This document shows positions 1 through 7,778 of a stretch of DNA of 64,000 nt, in pieces. How positions within the stretch are numbered: position 1 is the first letter of the stretch; each line of letters opens with the position of its first letter. The notes beneath the pieces are model-generated. The model searched no databases. It saw nothing but the letters and a program-made list of their open reading frames with translations, and was not told the origin of the DNA. A program made the translations under genes and the position numbers. The DNA lies in the NCBI GenBank assembly GCA_016699675.1, contig CP064985.1, forward strand, positions 2,108,001-2,172,000, given 5' to 3'. This DNA comes from Austwickia sp. GTDB taxonomy: Bacteria > Actinomycetota > Actinomycetes > Actinomycetales > Dermatophilaceae.

Positions 1-2652
1 CGGCGCACCCGCGGATCCCTCCCCAGCCGCGCGGCCCTCGCGTAGCAGGTAGCGGCCCTCGAGATAGACCGTGTCGAACTGACCACCGACCACGTGGAAG
101 CTGCTCGCCCGGTTCGGCCCGGCGTCGAGCACCCAGAACCGCACCCGCTCCCCGACGCGCGCCGTGAGCGGCCGGGTATCGTACTGGTTCGCGATCCCGT
201 TGAACGTCACCGCGCTCGGGCGCTCCGCCGACACCGCCGCCGCGTCCACCTCGCGCGCGGTGGTGCCGTCGCCGTCGACGTACGCCTCGGACTGCACCAG
301 CACGTAGCTGTGCGCCACCGGCGCCAACCCGTCCGGCTCGATGACCACCGCGCCGAACATCCCCGCCGCGATGTGCGCGGACATGGGCATGGTCGAGCAG
401 TGGTACATCCAGATCCCCGACCGCTTCGCCGTGAACGTGTAGACCAGCGATTGCGCCGGCGGGATCGTCCGCATCGGCTCATCGGGGGCGATGTCGCCGG
501 CATGGAAGTCGATCGAGTGGCCCATCGTGCCGTGGTTGACGAGGGTGACCTCGAAGGTGTCGCCGACGCGCCCGTGCAGGACCGGTCCCGGGACCGATCC
601 GTTGTAGGTCCACCGCTTCTGCTTGACCCCCGGCGCGATCTCGAGTTCGACCTCCTCGACGGTCAGCGTCACCTTCCGCACCCGGTCGGGGGTGAGCGGC
701 GGAAGCTCGGCGGGGACGGCGCGGAAGTCCGCCGGTGGGGCCTGGCCGAGCCGTACGCCGGGTGTGCTCGCTCCCGCGCCCGGCGTACCGCCCATTCCCG
801 CCATGTCATGCGCTGAGCCCGTCGGACCGGGCGTGGCTCCGGCGGAGCCGTCGGGGGCGGCGTCGGCGCCGGTGACCCGGACGGTGAGCACCATGCCCAT
901 CTGCCGGTGGCCGATGACGCTGCACCAGCCCTGGGTGTCCGCGGCGACGACGCCGACGTCGATGGTCTCGTGCGCGCCGGGGTCCAGCCTCGTGCCGCGC
1001 GTCCCGGAGGAGAAGACCAGGTCGTGAGTCTGCGTCGGGTCGGTATTCGTCAGCTCGACGACCAGCCGGTCGCCCGCGGGCACCTCGATCGTGTCCGGGA
1101 TGAACCGCATCCCCTTGGCCTCGACGCGCGCCGTGGTCGTGTGGCCGGTGGCGGGTACGCCGGGTCGCCGCCCGGCAGCAGCGCCGCCGCCGCCTACCCC
1201 GGAGGCTCCGGCCCCGATCCCCGACGCCCCCGACATCGCGGAGGCCGACCCGACGCCGGCGGAGCTGACGCCGGCGGCCACCGGATCGACCGCGACGCCC
1301 AGCGCCACCGCCAGGACCAGCGCCGACGTCGCCGCGACCAGTTGCCCGGGGGTGCCGATGCCGGGTTGGGGCTCGAGGCGTTCGCGGGGGCCGCTGAGGC
1401 CCTCGGACCGCTCGGCGGCCACCTCGGCCCGGACGCGCAGCGCCGCACGGATCGCGCGCAACGTGGCGACGAGGAAGCCGATCAGCGCGAGCAGGACCAG
1501 CACCGAGCAGGTGACCTTCACCCAGCTCGGCAGCGGCAGCAGGGAGAGCACCAGGCCGACGTTGACGACGATGAGGCGCGCGGCGGCCCACGCGTCGAAG
1601 GCGGCCTGCGCTGCCCGGACGGCCCGGGCGCCCCCGCCGATGACGACCGGCACGAGGTGGGCGAGCGCCCCGCACAGCAGTTGCAGGGCGAACCCGACGA
1701 CGAGGGCCGGGGTGATCACGCCGTACGCCGTGGGCAGGCGCGCCCAGTCGCTCGCGGTGGCCAGGTCGACGGCCACGCCGGCGAGGCTCGCCACGAACCA
1801 GGCCAGGGCGGCGGTGACGGACCAGGTGGCGAAGTACCGGGGCGGGGCCTGTCGCGCCGGCGCCACCAGGGCGCGAGCGGTCCACAGCCAGGCGACGGCG
1901 TACCCCACCAGCCCCGCGAAGGCGACCCAGCGCCACCCGGCGAGGGCACCGGCGACGAGGACGACCAGGGCAGCGAGCAGGGCGGGCAGGCCCTGCCGTG
2001 CGAGGCGTTCCGCGCGCGGGTCGATGCGGGTGCGCAGCATCGTCGGCCACAGCGTGACCAGCGTGCCGGTCACCGTCAGCCCGACCCAGCCCAGGCCCAT
2101 CGTCATGGTGTGGGCGAGCAGCAGGCGGCCACGCCAGGGTTCGGTGACGCCGTGGGCGAGCCAGGCCCCGAAGGTGGCGCCGACCGGCAGGCACGCGGCC
2201 GCCGCGAGGTAGTAGCGCACGGTGATGCGGAAGCGACCCGGCAGCGCGGCCCGGAGCCGACGCACGAGGGCCCAGGCGTGCAGCCCGATCGCGCCCGCGA
2301 ACACCACGGCCCCCGCCACGACGAGCCACCACCAGCCGGTGGGAACGCCGAGCAGGACCGCGGTGACCCCGGCGAGCTGGGCGACGAGCCGACGCGACTG
2401 GGCGCTCCGGTCGTCGATGCTGGTGGGCGTCTTGAGCAGGGCCTGGGTGAAGTGGGTGCTCCACACGACGATGGCGTGGCTCAGGGCGCCGAGGACGACC
2501 AGGTGCACCATCAGCCAGCGGGCCTCCGGCACGTTGCGGTGCACCAGCGCCACCGCGGCGGCCAGGATCAGCCACGCCACGGACGTGTAGTCGCGCAGCG
2601 GCCAGGTGCGCGCCTCTCGAGCAGGCGAGGCGCCGCCCCCGGTGGGGGTCAT
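1..2652 (-). CDS. Membrane-anchored multi-copper nitrite reductase-like protein (partial, C-terminus cut by window edge)
   Basis: Open frame from an ATG at 2652 to the left edge (884 codons seen). Residues 1 to about 440 form a polytopic membrane domain with several conserved-looking His. Residues about 500-600 are a plastocyanin-like cupredoxin with a late Cys-His-Met set. From about 640 there is a two-domain copper nitrite reductase (NirK/AniA) module. Visible copper ligands are H712 and H717 in GHSIDFHA, H751-C752 in MYHCS, H760, M765 and H853 in SSFHVVGG, covering type 1 and type 2 sites. The residue usually given by the second active-site His of NirK falls in NQYDTRPL (825-829), which has no His. 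The probable role is nitrite reduction to NO outside the membrane, with electrons coming through the fused domains; this is inferred. The start overlaps the upstream stop by ATGA. Confidence 0.85.
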   Translation of the reverse strand, partial: MTPTGGGASPAREARTWPLRDYTSVAWLILAAAVALVHRNVPEARWLMVHLVVLGALSHAIVVWSTHFTQALLKTPTSIDDRSAQSRRLVAQLAGVTAVLLGVPTGWWWLVVAGAVVFAGAIGLHAWALVRRLRAALPGRFRITVRYYLAAAACLPVGATFGAWLAHGVTEPWRGRLLLAHTMTMGLGWVGLTVTGTLVTLWPTMLRTRIDPRAERLARQGLPALLAALVVLVAGALAGWRWVAFAGLVGYAVAWLWTARALVAPARQAPPRYFATWSVTAALAWFVASLAGVAVDLATASDWARLPTAYGVITPALVVGFALQLLCGALAHLVPVVIGGGARAVRAAQAAFDAWAAARLIVVNVGLVLSLLPLPSWVKVTCSVLVLLALIGFLVATLRAIRAALRVRAEVAAERSEGLSGPRERLEPQPGIGTPGQLVAATSALVLAVALGVAVDPVAAGVSSAGVGSASAMSGASGIGAGASGVGGGGAAAGRRPGVPATGHTTTARVEAKGMRFIPDTIEVPAGDRLVVELTNTDPTQTHDLVFSSGTRGTRLDPGAHETIDVGVVAADTQGWCSVIGHRQMGMVLTVRVTGADAAPDGSAGATPGPTGSAHDMAGMGGTPGAGASTPGVRLGQAPPADFRAVPAELPPLTPDRVRKVTLTVEEVELEIAPGVKQKRWTYNGSVPGPVLHGRVGDTFEVTLVNHGTMGHSIDFHAGDIAPDEPMRTIPPAQSLVYTFTAKRSGIWMYHCSTMPMSAHIAAGMFGAVVIEPDGLAPVAHSYVLVQSEAYVDGDGTTAREVDAAAVSAERPSAVTFNGIANQYDTRPLTARVGERVRFWVLDAGPNRASSFHVVGGQFDTVYLEGRYLLREGRAAGEGSAGAP

Positions 2653-3827
2653 CGCGCGGCCTCCGACCGTTCGTCGTCCTGCGCTCTTGGTGCCATGGCA
2701 CCCAAAGTGCTGGTCGTGAGCGGTCGACCCGGTGGATAACCTGCACCCGTTCGTCCGCGCCGGGGGGCGCGCGCCGCGAGCGTCACCAGCACGGGCGGCA
2801 GCATGAGCAAAGCGACCACGGTAGCGACCGAGCCGACCACCCACGGCGTACGGCTTCCGACCAGGTCGCCGCCCACGCGCACCGCGAGACCGGCGTGCAG
2901 CAGCACCAGGGGCGCCCAGAGCGCCGCGTGGTAGGGCAGTGGGCGACGCACGATCGCGGGCAGGATCACCGCGGCGTGTGCCAGCACCATCGACATGGCG
3001 AAGCCGAGGAAGGTCGCGTGCACCGTCGCGTCGTACCGGCCCTGATCCGTCGGCGGGCCGCCGACCAGCCAGATCGCGCCGGCGAGGGCCAACCAGCCAT
3101 AGCCGAGCAGCATCGCGGCGGCGCTGTAGCGGGGCAGCCCGACCGACCGGACCGTACGACGGGCCACGTCGTGGCGGGCCAGCCACGCGACCAGGAGGAC
3201 GATCACCAGGCCACAGGCCCGGAACCCCCACGACGCGGCGAGGAGGGTCGAGGTCGCGGCGGCCACCAGGGCCACCGCGAAGGCGAGCGCCGTGTGTTCC
3301 GCGTGCCGGGGGAGCGCGAGCCGGGCCAGCTCGACGCGCTCGGCGGCGATGGTGGCCACGACGAACGTGGCGAGCCAGGGCACCAGCGCGGCGACGTCGA
3401 GGCGCAGCCACAGGAGGGCGCCGACCAGCGCGGCGAGGGCGCCGAGCGCCTCGATGGCCACCGTCGCGTCGGCGCGGCGCCGGTAGAGCGCGGCGTACGT
3501 CGCGAGCAGGAGCGCGGCGCCATCCGCGAGGAGGATGGCCCCGAGCGGGGTGGGGAGCGGCGCCACGAGGGCGAGCCCGCCGAGTCCCAGGCAGGCGGGG
3601 GCGGCATAGGCCCACGGCGTGCGCAGCGCGACGGCGCGTTCCAGCGCGATCAGGGCGCCGAGGAACCCGAGCACCATGAGCATGCCGTGCCGGCTCGGGA
3701 GGTGCGCGGCGGCAGCCTCGGGCACGGGGGCCCAGACACCGAGCAGCAGCAGCGCGGCGTCGAGCCCCGCGAGCAGGCAAAAGCCGGGGACGAGCAGGAA
3801 GAGCGTGCGCGCCCGGGCGGTGGGCAT
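2649..3827 (-). CDS. NnrS-like polytopic membrane protein
   Basis: A 392-residue, almost wholly hydrophobic protein with roughly 10-12 membrane segments. His-containing segments such as LPSRHGMLMVLGF, DATVHATFLGFAM and MVLAHAAVILP resemble NnrS, a haem/copper membrane protein tied to nitric oxide metabolism. I chose the ATG at 3827 because the frame upstream of it is Arg/Pro-rich and antisense-like. It lies 2 bp downstream of the hemerythrin stop, and its own stop overlaps the start of the copper nitrite reductase, so the three are probably one operon. The family call rests on His spacing and context only; it could be another NO-linked membrane family. Confidence 0.65.
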   Translation of the reverse strand: MPTARARTLFLLVPGFCLLAGLDAALLLLGVWAPVPEAAAAHLPSRHGMLMVLGFLGALIALERAVALRTPWAYAAPACLGLGGLALVAPLPTPLGAILLADGAALLLATYAALYRRRADATVAIEALGALAALVGALLWLRLDVAALVPWLATFVVATIAAERVELARLALPRHAEHTALAFAVALVAAATSTLLAASWGFRACGLVIVLLVAWLARHDVARRTVRSVGLPRYSAAAMLLGYGWLALAGAIWLVGGPPTDQGRYDATVHATFLGFAMSMVLAHAAVILPAIVRRPLPYHAALWAPLVLLHAGLAVRVGGDLVGSRTPWVVGSVATVVALLMLPPVLVTLAARAPRRGRTGAGYPPGRPLTTSTLGAMAPRAQDDERSEAAR

Positions 3828-3829
3828 GA

Positions 3830-4264
3830 TCAGGCGGCGGGCGGGGTCAACTCGTGGACCTCTTCCCACTCGCCGTCGGCCAGCTCGATGGCCGAGGCGG
3901 GGAAGAGCCCGTTCTCCTCGCGGTCGAAGTGGTCGCGCACGAGGATCTCGAATTCGGCAAAGGTGGCGGGGTCGGCGCGAACTGCAGCAAGCAGCTCGTC
4001 GATCCGACGGTGCTCCCCGATCAGGCGATCGATCGTCGCGGTGAATTCCTCCTTGGGGTGCAGCACCGTGAACAGGCCGCTCTCCTCCGCGTGGGCATGC
4101 GGGGTGAGCAGCGCATCGAGGTGTTCGGCGGCGGCCCGGACCGCGTCCGGGGAACCGTCGGCGCAGGCGTGCCGCAGCGCGCCCATGCGGTTGACCATCT
4201 CGACGTGCTCGTCCATGAACCGGCCGACGCACTCGACCGCGTCACACCCGCAGTAGGAGCACAC
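3830..4264 (-). CDS. Hemerythrin-domain protein
   Basis: A 144-residue protein with a GTG start and an N-terminal CSYCGC cluster, then a hemerythrin four-helix bundle. Candidate diiron ligands are H20, H56/H58 with E60/E61 (HAHAEESGLF), H85 and H112 with E116/E117 (DHFDREENGLFP). Hemerythrins of this type bind O2 or NO or act in nitrosative-stress repair. Its place 3 bp after a DUF2249 gene and 2 bp before the NnrS-like gene supports a nitrogen-oxide role. The Cys-rich N-terminus could bind a metal, but nothing in the sequence proves it. Confidence 0.85.
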   Translation of the reverse strand: MCSYCGCDAVECVGRFMDEHVEMVNRMGALRHACADGSPDAVRAAAEHLDALLTPHAHAEESGLFTVLHPKEEFTATIDRLIGEHRRIDELLAAVRADPATFAEFEILVRDHFDREENGLFPASAIELADGEWEEVHELTPPAA

Positions 4265-4267
4265 CGA

Positions 4268-4567
4268 TCAGGACACCCGCTCCAGCAGGATCTTCCACGC
4301 GTCGGGGCCTTCTTCGAGGTAGCTGCGCCGTACGGCGTCGCCCTCGAGGTCCTCGATCTGGGCCAGGAGCGGCAGGGGGTCGTGGGGAGCGACCAGGATC
4401 ATGGCGTGGCCGGGACGGACCTGGCCCAGCGCGCCCAGGATCGCCCCGTGCCGGATCGCGTGCGGGATCTGGCGGGCGTCGAGCTCGGGGGTGGCGGAGT
4501 CGTGGCCGCACGCGCAGCCGCCCGTGCTCGTCGTCTCGGTCAGGGGGATGGACTTCTGTTCGGTCAT
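4268..4567 (-). CDS. DUF2249 domain protein (copy 1)
   Basis: Ninety-nine residues from an ATG at 4567; the longer reading from 4600 would run into the divergent promoter. The N-terminal tail contains CACGH, followed by the compact DUF2249 fold (LDARQIPHAIRHGAILGAL ... HDPLPLLAQIEDLEG). DUF2249 proteins resemble the TusA/SirA sulfur-carrier fold and are often found beside hemerythrin and denitrification genes; their biochemical role is not settled. First gene of the probable operon DUF2249, hemerythrin, NnrS-like, copper nitrite reductase. A paralogue lies at 5345-5641. Confidence 0.82.
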   Translation of the reverse strand: MTEQKSIPLTETTSTGGCACGHDSATPELDARQIPHAIRHGAILGALGQVRPGHAMILVAPHDPLPLLAQIEDLEGDAVRRSYLEEGPDAWKILLERVS

Positions 4568-4607
4568 GCGGCTGGCCCTCCGGGGACGCGCTTTGTACAC
4601 TCGATGT
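4568..4607. promoter_or_regulatory. Divergent promoter between DUF2249/nitrite operon and HTH regulator
   Basis: Forty bases separate the two divergent starts, too few for two independent full promoters, so shared control is likely. The right end holds an imperfect dyad, TACACTCGATGTGTG (about 4596-4610), reaching into the regulator's GTG. It is a candidate autoregulatory operator; no perfect palindrome was seen. Confidence 0.4.
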
Positions 4608-5309
4608 GTGGAAATTACGCCGGGCTACGGTCCCGCGTCAACTCCGGACGCCAGCCACCTCGGACCGGCCCGGCTGCGAGTGTTGCGCGCCCTCACCGAG
4701 GGCGTCGATCGCGGCGAGCCCGGCACCGCGGCGCACGTCGCCGCCCTGGTCGGGGCGCATCCAAACGGGGTGCGCCGGCATCTCGAGGCCCTCGTCGAGG
4801 ACGGCATGGCTACCCCGACGGCCCCCCAGCCGACCAGCACTGCCGGCCGCGGCCGCGGGCGCCCGTCCACCAGCTACGCCGTCACCCCGTCCGGTCGCGC
4901 CGGCCTCGCCGCGGCCACGGCGCCGATCTCCGGGGAGTACCTGGGGATGGCCGCCGCCTTCGCGACCGACCTGGCCGAACGCTCGGAGACGCCGGCCGAC
5001 CAGGCGCTGACCATCGGGCGCAGCTGGGGCCGGTCGCTCGCCGCGCAGCGTCCGGCGACCCAGCCGCCGAAGGAGCAGCTGGTCACGCTCCTGGACGGGC
5101 TCGGCTTCTCGCCGCTGCGGCGCCCCGACGGGGACGTCGCCCTGCGCACCTGTCCGCTGTTGGAGGCCGCGCGCGCCAACCCCGAGGTGCTGTGCCACGT
5201 CCACCTCGGCCTGGTGCAGGGCGCCTCCGCGGCGTACGGCGGGGCCGACGCCGGCGGGGAACTGCACGCGTTCGCCGAACCGGGGGCGTGCGTCCTCCGG
5301 CTGCCCTAG
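4608..5309 (+). CDS. Winged-HTH regulator with three-cysteine C-terminal sensor (SufR/ArsR-like)
   Basis: A 233-residue regulator starting at GTG 4608. Residues about 20-80 form a winged helix-turn-helix (TAAHVAALVGAHPNGVRRHL) followed by a GRGRP linker. The C-terminal domain has C182 (TCPLLEAA), C196 with neighbouring His (VLCHVHLGLVQG) and C228 near the end. This Cys arrangement matches SufR-type regulators that hold an Fe-S cluster and can respond to NO or iron-sulfur status. It is divergent from the hemerythrin/nitrite reductase operon, so it probably controls it. The start was set by the ribosomal position relative to the 40-bp divergent gap; frames further upstream overlap the neighbouring gene. 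Confidence 0.78.
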   Translation: MEITPGYGPASTPDASHLGPARLRVLRALTEGVDRGEPGTAAHVAALVGAHPNGVRRHLEALVEDGMATPTAPQPTSTAGRGRGRPSTSYAVTPSGRAGLAAATAPISGEYLGMAAAFATDLAERSETPADQALTIGRSWGRSLAAQRPATQPPKEQLVTLLDGLGFSPLRRPDGDVALRTCPLLEAARANPEVLCHVHLGLVQGASAAYGGADAGGELHAFAEPGACVLRLP

Positions 5310-5344
5310 CCGACTACCTGGGCCGATTACCTGAGCCGACCGCT

Positions 5345-5641
5345 CTAAGCGACGCGTTCCAGCAGGACCCGCCACACGTCGGGGCCGCGCTGGACGTAGC
5401 TGTACCGCACGTTGTCGCCCTCGCGCTCGTCGATCTGCGCGAGCAAGGGGAACGGATCGTGCGGGGCCGCGACGATCAGCGAGTCGCCGGGCTGCACCAC
5501 GCTCAGCGCGCCGAGGATGGCCCCGTGCCGGACCGTCGGGGGGATGAGCCGCGCGTCGACCTCGGGGATCTCGTCCGCCTGCTGCCTCTCGCAAGCACCC
5601 TCGTTCGACGTGCCCTCGGCCGCGATTGCTGCGTCGGTCAT
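5345..5641 (-). CDS. DUF2249 domain protein (copy 2)
   Basis: Ninety-eight residues, clearly paralogous to the protein at 4268-4567: both carry RHGAILGAL, HDPxPLLAQI and end in a W-x2-LLER-V motif. Monocistronic and convergent with the regulator gene (35-bp gap). The N-terminal tail has one Cys instead of the CACGH of copy 1. A perfect palindrome lies about 80 bp upstream of the start. Function unknown beyond the association with nitrogen-oxide genes. Confidence 0.8.
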   Translation of the reverse strand: MTDAAIAAEGTSNEGACERQQADEIPEVDARLIPPTVRHGAILGALSVVQPGDSLIVAAPHDPFPLLAQIDEREGDNVRYSYVQRGPDVWRVLLERVA

Positions 5642-5722
5642 GACCGGTCCTTCCGGGGGTCCTGGGGGTCCTCGTCATGACTCCTCATCGACCGTACGGG
5701 CCGGTTCGATAGCGGGTCAATT

Positions 5723-5738
5723 CCGTGAAATTTCACGG
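5723..5738. promoter_or_regulatory. Perfect 16-bp palindrome, candidate operator
   Basis: CCGTGAAATTTCACGG is a perfect inverted repeat with an AT core in a very GC-rich background. It sits 82 bp upstream of DUF2249 copy 2 and 15 bp beyond the ugd stop. With no loop and no T-run it looks like a protein-binding site for a dimeric regulator, not a terminator. Which regulator binds is unknown. Confidence 0.55.
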
Positions 5739-5752
5739 GACCAGCCCGCGGG

Positions 5753-6919
5753 TCAGTCCGAACCGAACAGATCCCGGGTGTAGACCTTGTCCTCGACGTC
5801 GGCCAGGTCGGGGGAGTGCCGGTTGGCGATGATCACGTCAGCCCTCGCCTTGAAGTCGTCCAGCTCGCGCACGACCTCGGAGTGGAAGAACTCGTCCTCG
5901 GCATAGCCGGGCTCGTAGATGATCACCGGGATGCCCTTGGCCTTGATCCGCTTCATGATCCCCTGGATCGAGGAGGACCGGAAGTTGTCGGAGCCGGCCT
6001 TCATCGTCAGCCGGTAGATGCCGACGACCCGCGGGTTCTTGGCGAGGATGTCGAAGGCGATGAAATCCTTGCGGGTCGTGTTCGACTCCACGACGGCCCT
6101 GATGAGCGTCTGCGGCACCTGCTCGTAGTTGGCCAGGAGCTGTTTGGTGTCCTTGGGCAGGCAATAGCCGCCGTAGCCGAAGCTCGGGTTGTTGTAGTGC
6201 AGCCCGATGCGGGGGTCCAGCCCGACGCCCTCGATGATCTGGCGGGTGTTGAGCCCGCGCGTGGCGGCGTACGTGTCCAGCTCGTTGAAGTAGCTCACCC
6301 GCATCGCCAGGTAGGTGTTGGCGAACAGCTTGATGGCCTCGGCCTCGGTCGAGCCGGTCAGCAGCACCGGGGTGTCGGGATCCAGCGAGCCCTCGCGGAA
6401 GAGCGCGGCGAGCTTGTCGGCCTCCGGGCCGGTGCCCCCCACGATGATGCGGCTAGGGTGCAGGTTGTCGTAGAGCGCCCGGCCCTCGCGGAGGAACTCG
6501 GGGCTGAACATGATCCGCAGTCCGGGGAACCGCTCGCGGGCGCTCCGCGTGAACCCCACCGGGATCGTCGACTTGATGACGGCCACGGCCCGCGAGTCGA
6601 CCCGCTCGATCTCGGCGAGCACCGCGTCGACGCTGCTGGTGTCGAAGAAGTTGAGCTTCTCGTCGTAGTTGGTCGGCGTGGCCACGATGACGTAATGGGC
6701 GTCGGCGTACGCCGCCTCCGCGTCGGTGGTGGCCCACAGGTTGAGCTCCCGGGTCGCCAGGTAGTCCTCGAGCTCGGCGTCCACGATCGGCGCTTTGCGG
6801 TCGTTGACGAGGTCGACCCGGCGGGGGTCGATATCGACGGCCACCACCTCGTGGTGCTGAGCGAGGATGACGGCGTTGGCGAGGCCGACATAACCCAGCC
6901 CGGCGACGGCGATCTTCAT
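5753..6919 (-). CDS. ugd: UDP-glucose 6-dehydrogenase
   Basis: Oxidises UDP-glucose to UDP-glucuronate with two NAD+. The protein is 388 residues, the same length as E. coli Ugd, with the Rossmann motif GLGYVGLANA at the N-terminus, the catalytic C253 in GGYCLPKDTKQL, and the end KVYTRDLFGSD, all as in the enterobacterial enzyme. An ATG at 6919 is chosen because it directly precedes MKIAVAGLGYVG; upstream codons are Arg-rich noise. No polysaccharide genes flank it. The strong resemblance to the proteobacterial short form, not the longer actinobacterial type, suggests past transfer. Confidence 0.95.
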   Translation of the reverse strand: MKIAVAGLGYVGLANAVILAQHHEVVAVDIDPRRVDLVNDRKAPIVDAELEDYLATRELNLWATTDAEAAYADAHYVIVATPTNYDEKLNFFDTSSVDAVLAEIERVDSRAVAVIKSTIPVGFTRSARERFPGLRIMFSPEFLREGRALYDNLHPSRIIVGGTGPEADKLAALFREGSLDPDTPVLLTGSTEAEAIKLFANTYLAMRVSYFNELDTYAATRGLNTRQIIEGVGLDPRIGLHYNNPSFGYGGYCLPKDTKQLLANYEQVPQTLIRAVVESNTTRKDFIAFDILAKNPRVVGIYRLTMKAGSDNFRSSSIQGIMKRIKAKGIPVIIYEPGYAEDEFFHSEVVRELDDFKARADVIIANRHSPDLADVEDKVYTRDLFGSD

Positions 6920-7466
6920 GCCCGCCAGCCTAGTTCCGCCGAACGGGGTGGACGGACCGGCCCGGGGCGCCCGTTCTGGGCGATCGTCCGGTCGGCGCAC
7001 GACGGGTCCCCGGCGAGGGTCGGTCGTCGCACCGAAACGCCGTACGGCGCCGTACGCCGACCGTTCGTCCTTCTCCGGCCCGATCGGGTCGAACCCCTGG
7101 TCAGGGTGATGATGTGGTCACCCTAGACACCAGAACGTTCGGTCGGGAATACTAAGGCGTCGCCGAGCTGTATGTGAGCTGGACAACGCGGAGCAGGGCA
7201 ACCGCGCACCGTCGTCCCGCTCACCGCACGCCCGGCACAGGGTCGCGAAAGACATCGACGTCGAACCCGACGACCGGGTCGATCACGCCCCGCAGACGAA
7301 TAGTCGCGAGGATCCCCGGTGGACGTCGCAGGGTCGTGATCCGACCTCACGGGACGCCGCTCGGGCCGAGCCGCGACCTTGTGGCTACGTCGTCGCTCCC
7401 CGTCACCGACGCCTCGGGCGACCTCGACCATGAGGGGACGCCGGGGCGGGAAGGAACCACACCGCT
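6920..7466 (+). promoter_or_regulatory. 547-bp intergenic region with promoter and operator for the acetate transporter genes
   Basis: No convincing gene. A promoter is visible: TAGACA (7124-7129), 18-nt spacer, AATACT (7148-7153). Between the boxes lies CCAGAACGTTCGGT (7130-7143), a 12/14 match to the repeated motif of this window. Just upstream is an inverted repeat AGGGTGA/TCACCCT (7103-7109 and 7118-7124). The roughly 300 nt between the promoter and the DUF485 start may be a long leader; I saw no known riboswitch. A GGAAGGA ribosome site precedes 7467. Confidence 0.55.
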
Positions 7467-7778
7467 ATGCCCCACGATCCACAGCACGACCGTTATTACC
7501 GAGGCATGGTCGAAGCCCGAAAGAAGCTGGTGACCCCCCTGGTCATCAGCACGCTGGTCTTCTTCTTCCTGCAGCAGATCCTCACGAACTTCACCTCGGC
7601 GCTGGACGGCATCGCCTTCAGCGGCATGAGCTGGGCCTACATCTACGCGTTCGCCCAGTTCTTCTTCGTGGTCATCCTGACCTCGATCTACCGCAGCCGG
7701 ATGCGCAAGGTCGAGCAGGAGCTTGAGCCCTACAAGCCCACGCACGCCCTCGCCGTGGATGGGGGTGGCCACGCGTGA
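7467..7778 (+). CDS. DUF485 small membrane protein of an acetate-type symporter
   Basis: A 103-residue protein with two membrane segments (about 22-43 and 60-80) and a charged C-terminal tail, typical of DUF485/YjcH, which is nearly always encoded before an ActP-type symporter. Its stop overlaps the GTG of the transporter by 4 nt, so the two are translationally coupled. Role of DUF485 proteins is not well defined; probably a subunit or helper of the transporter. Confidence 0.88.
   Translation: MPHDPQHDRYYRGMVEARKKLVTPLVISTLVFFFLQQILTNFTSALDGIAFSGMSWAYIYAFAQFFFVVILTSIYRSRMRKVEQELEPYKPTHALAVDGGGHA

Noticed and set aside
806..2746. Long open frames rich in Arg, Pro and Ala opposite or out of frame with the copper nitrite reductase
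   Set aside because: GC-rich codon bias makes long shadow frames; composition is not protein-like and the true gene in another frame shows clear copper motifs.
6920..7466. Small ORFs or a riboswitch in the long leader of actP
   Set aside because: The open frames have no ribosome site and are Arg-rich; no conserved riboswitch core was recognised.
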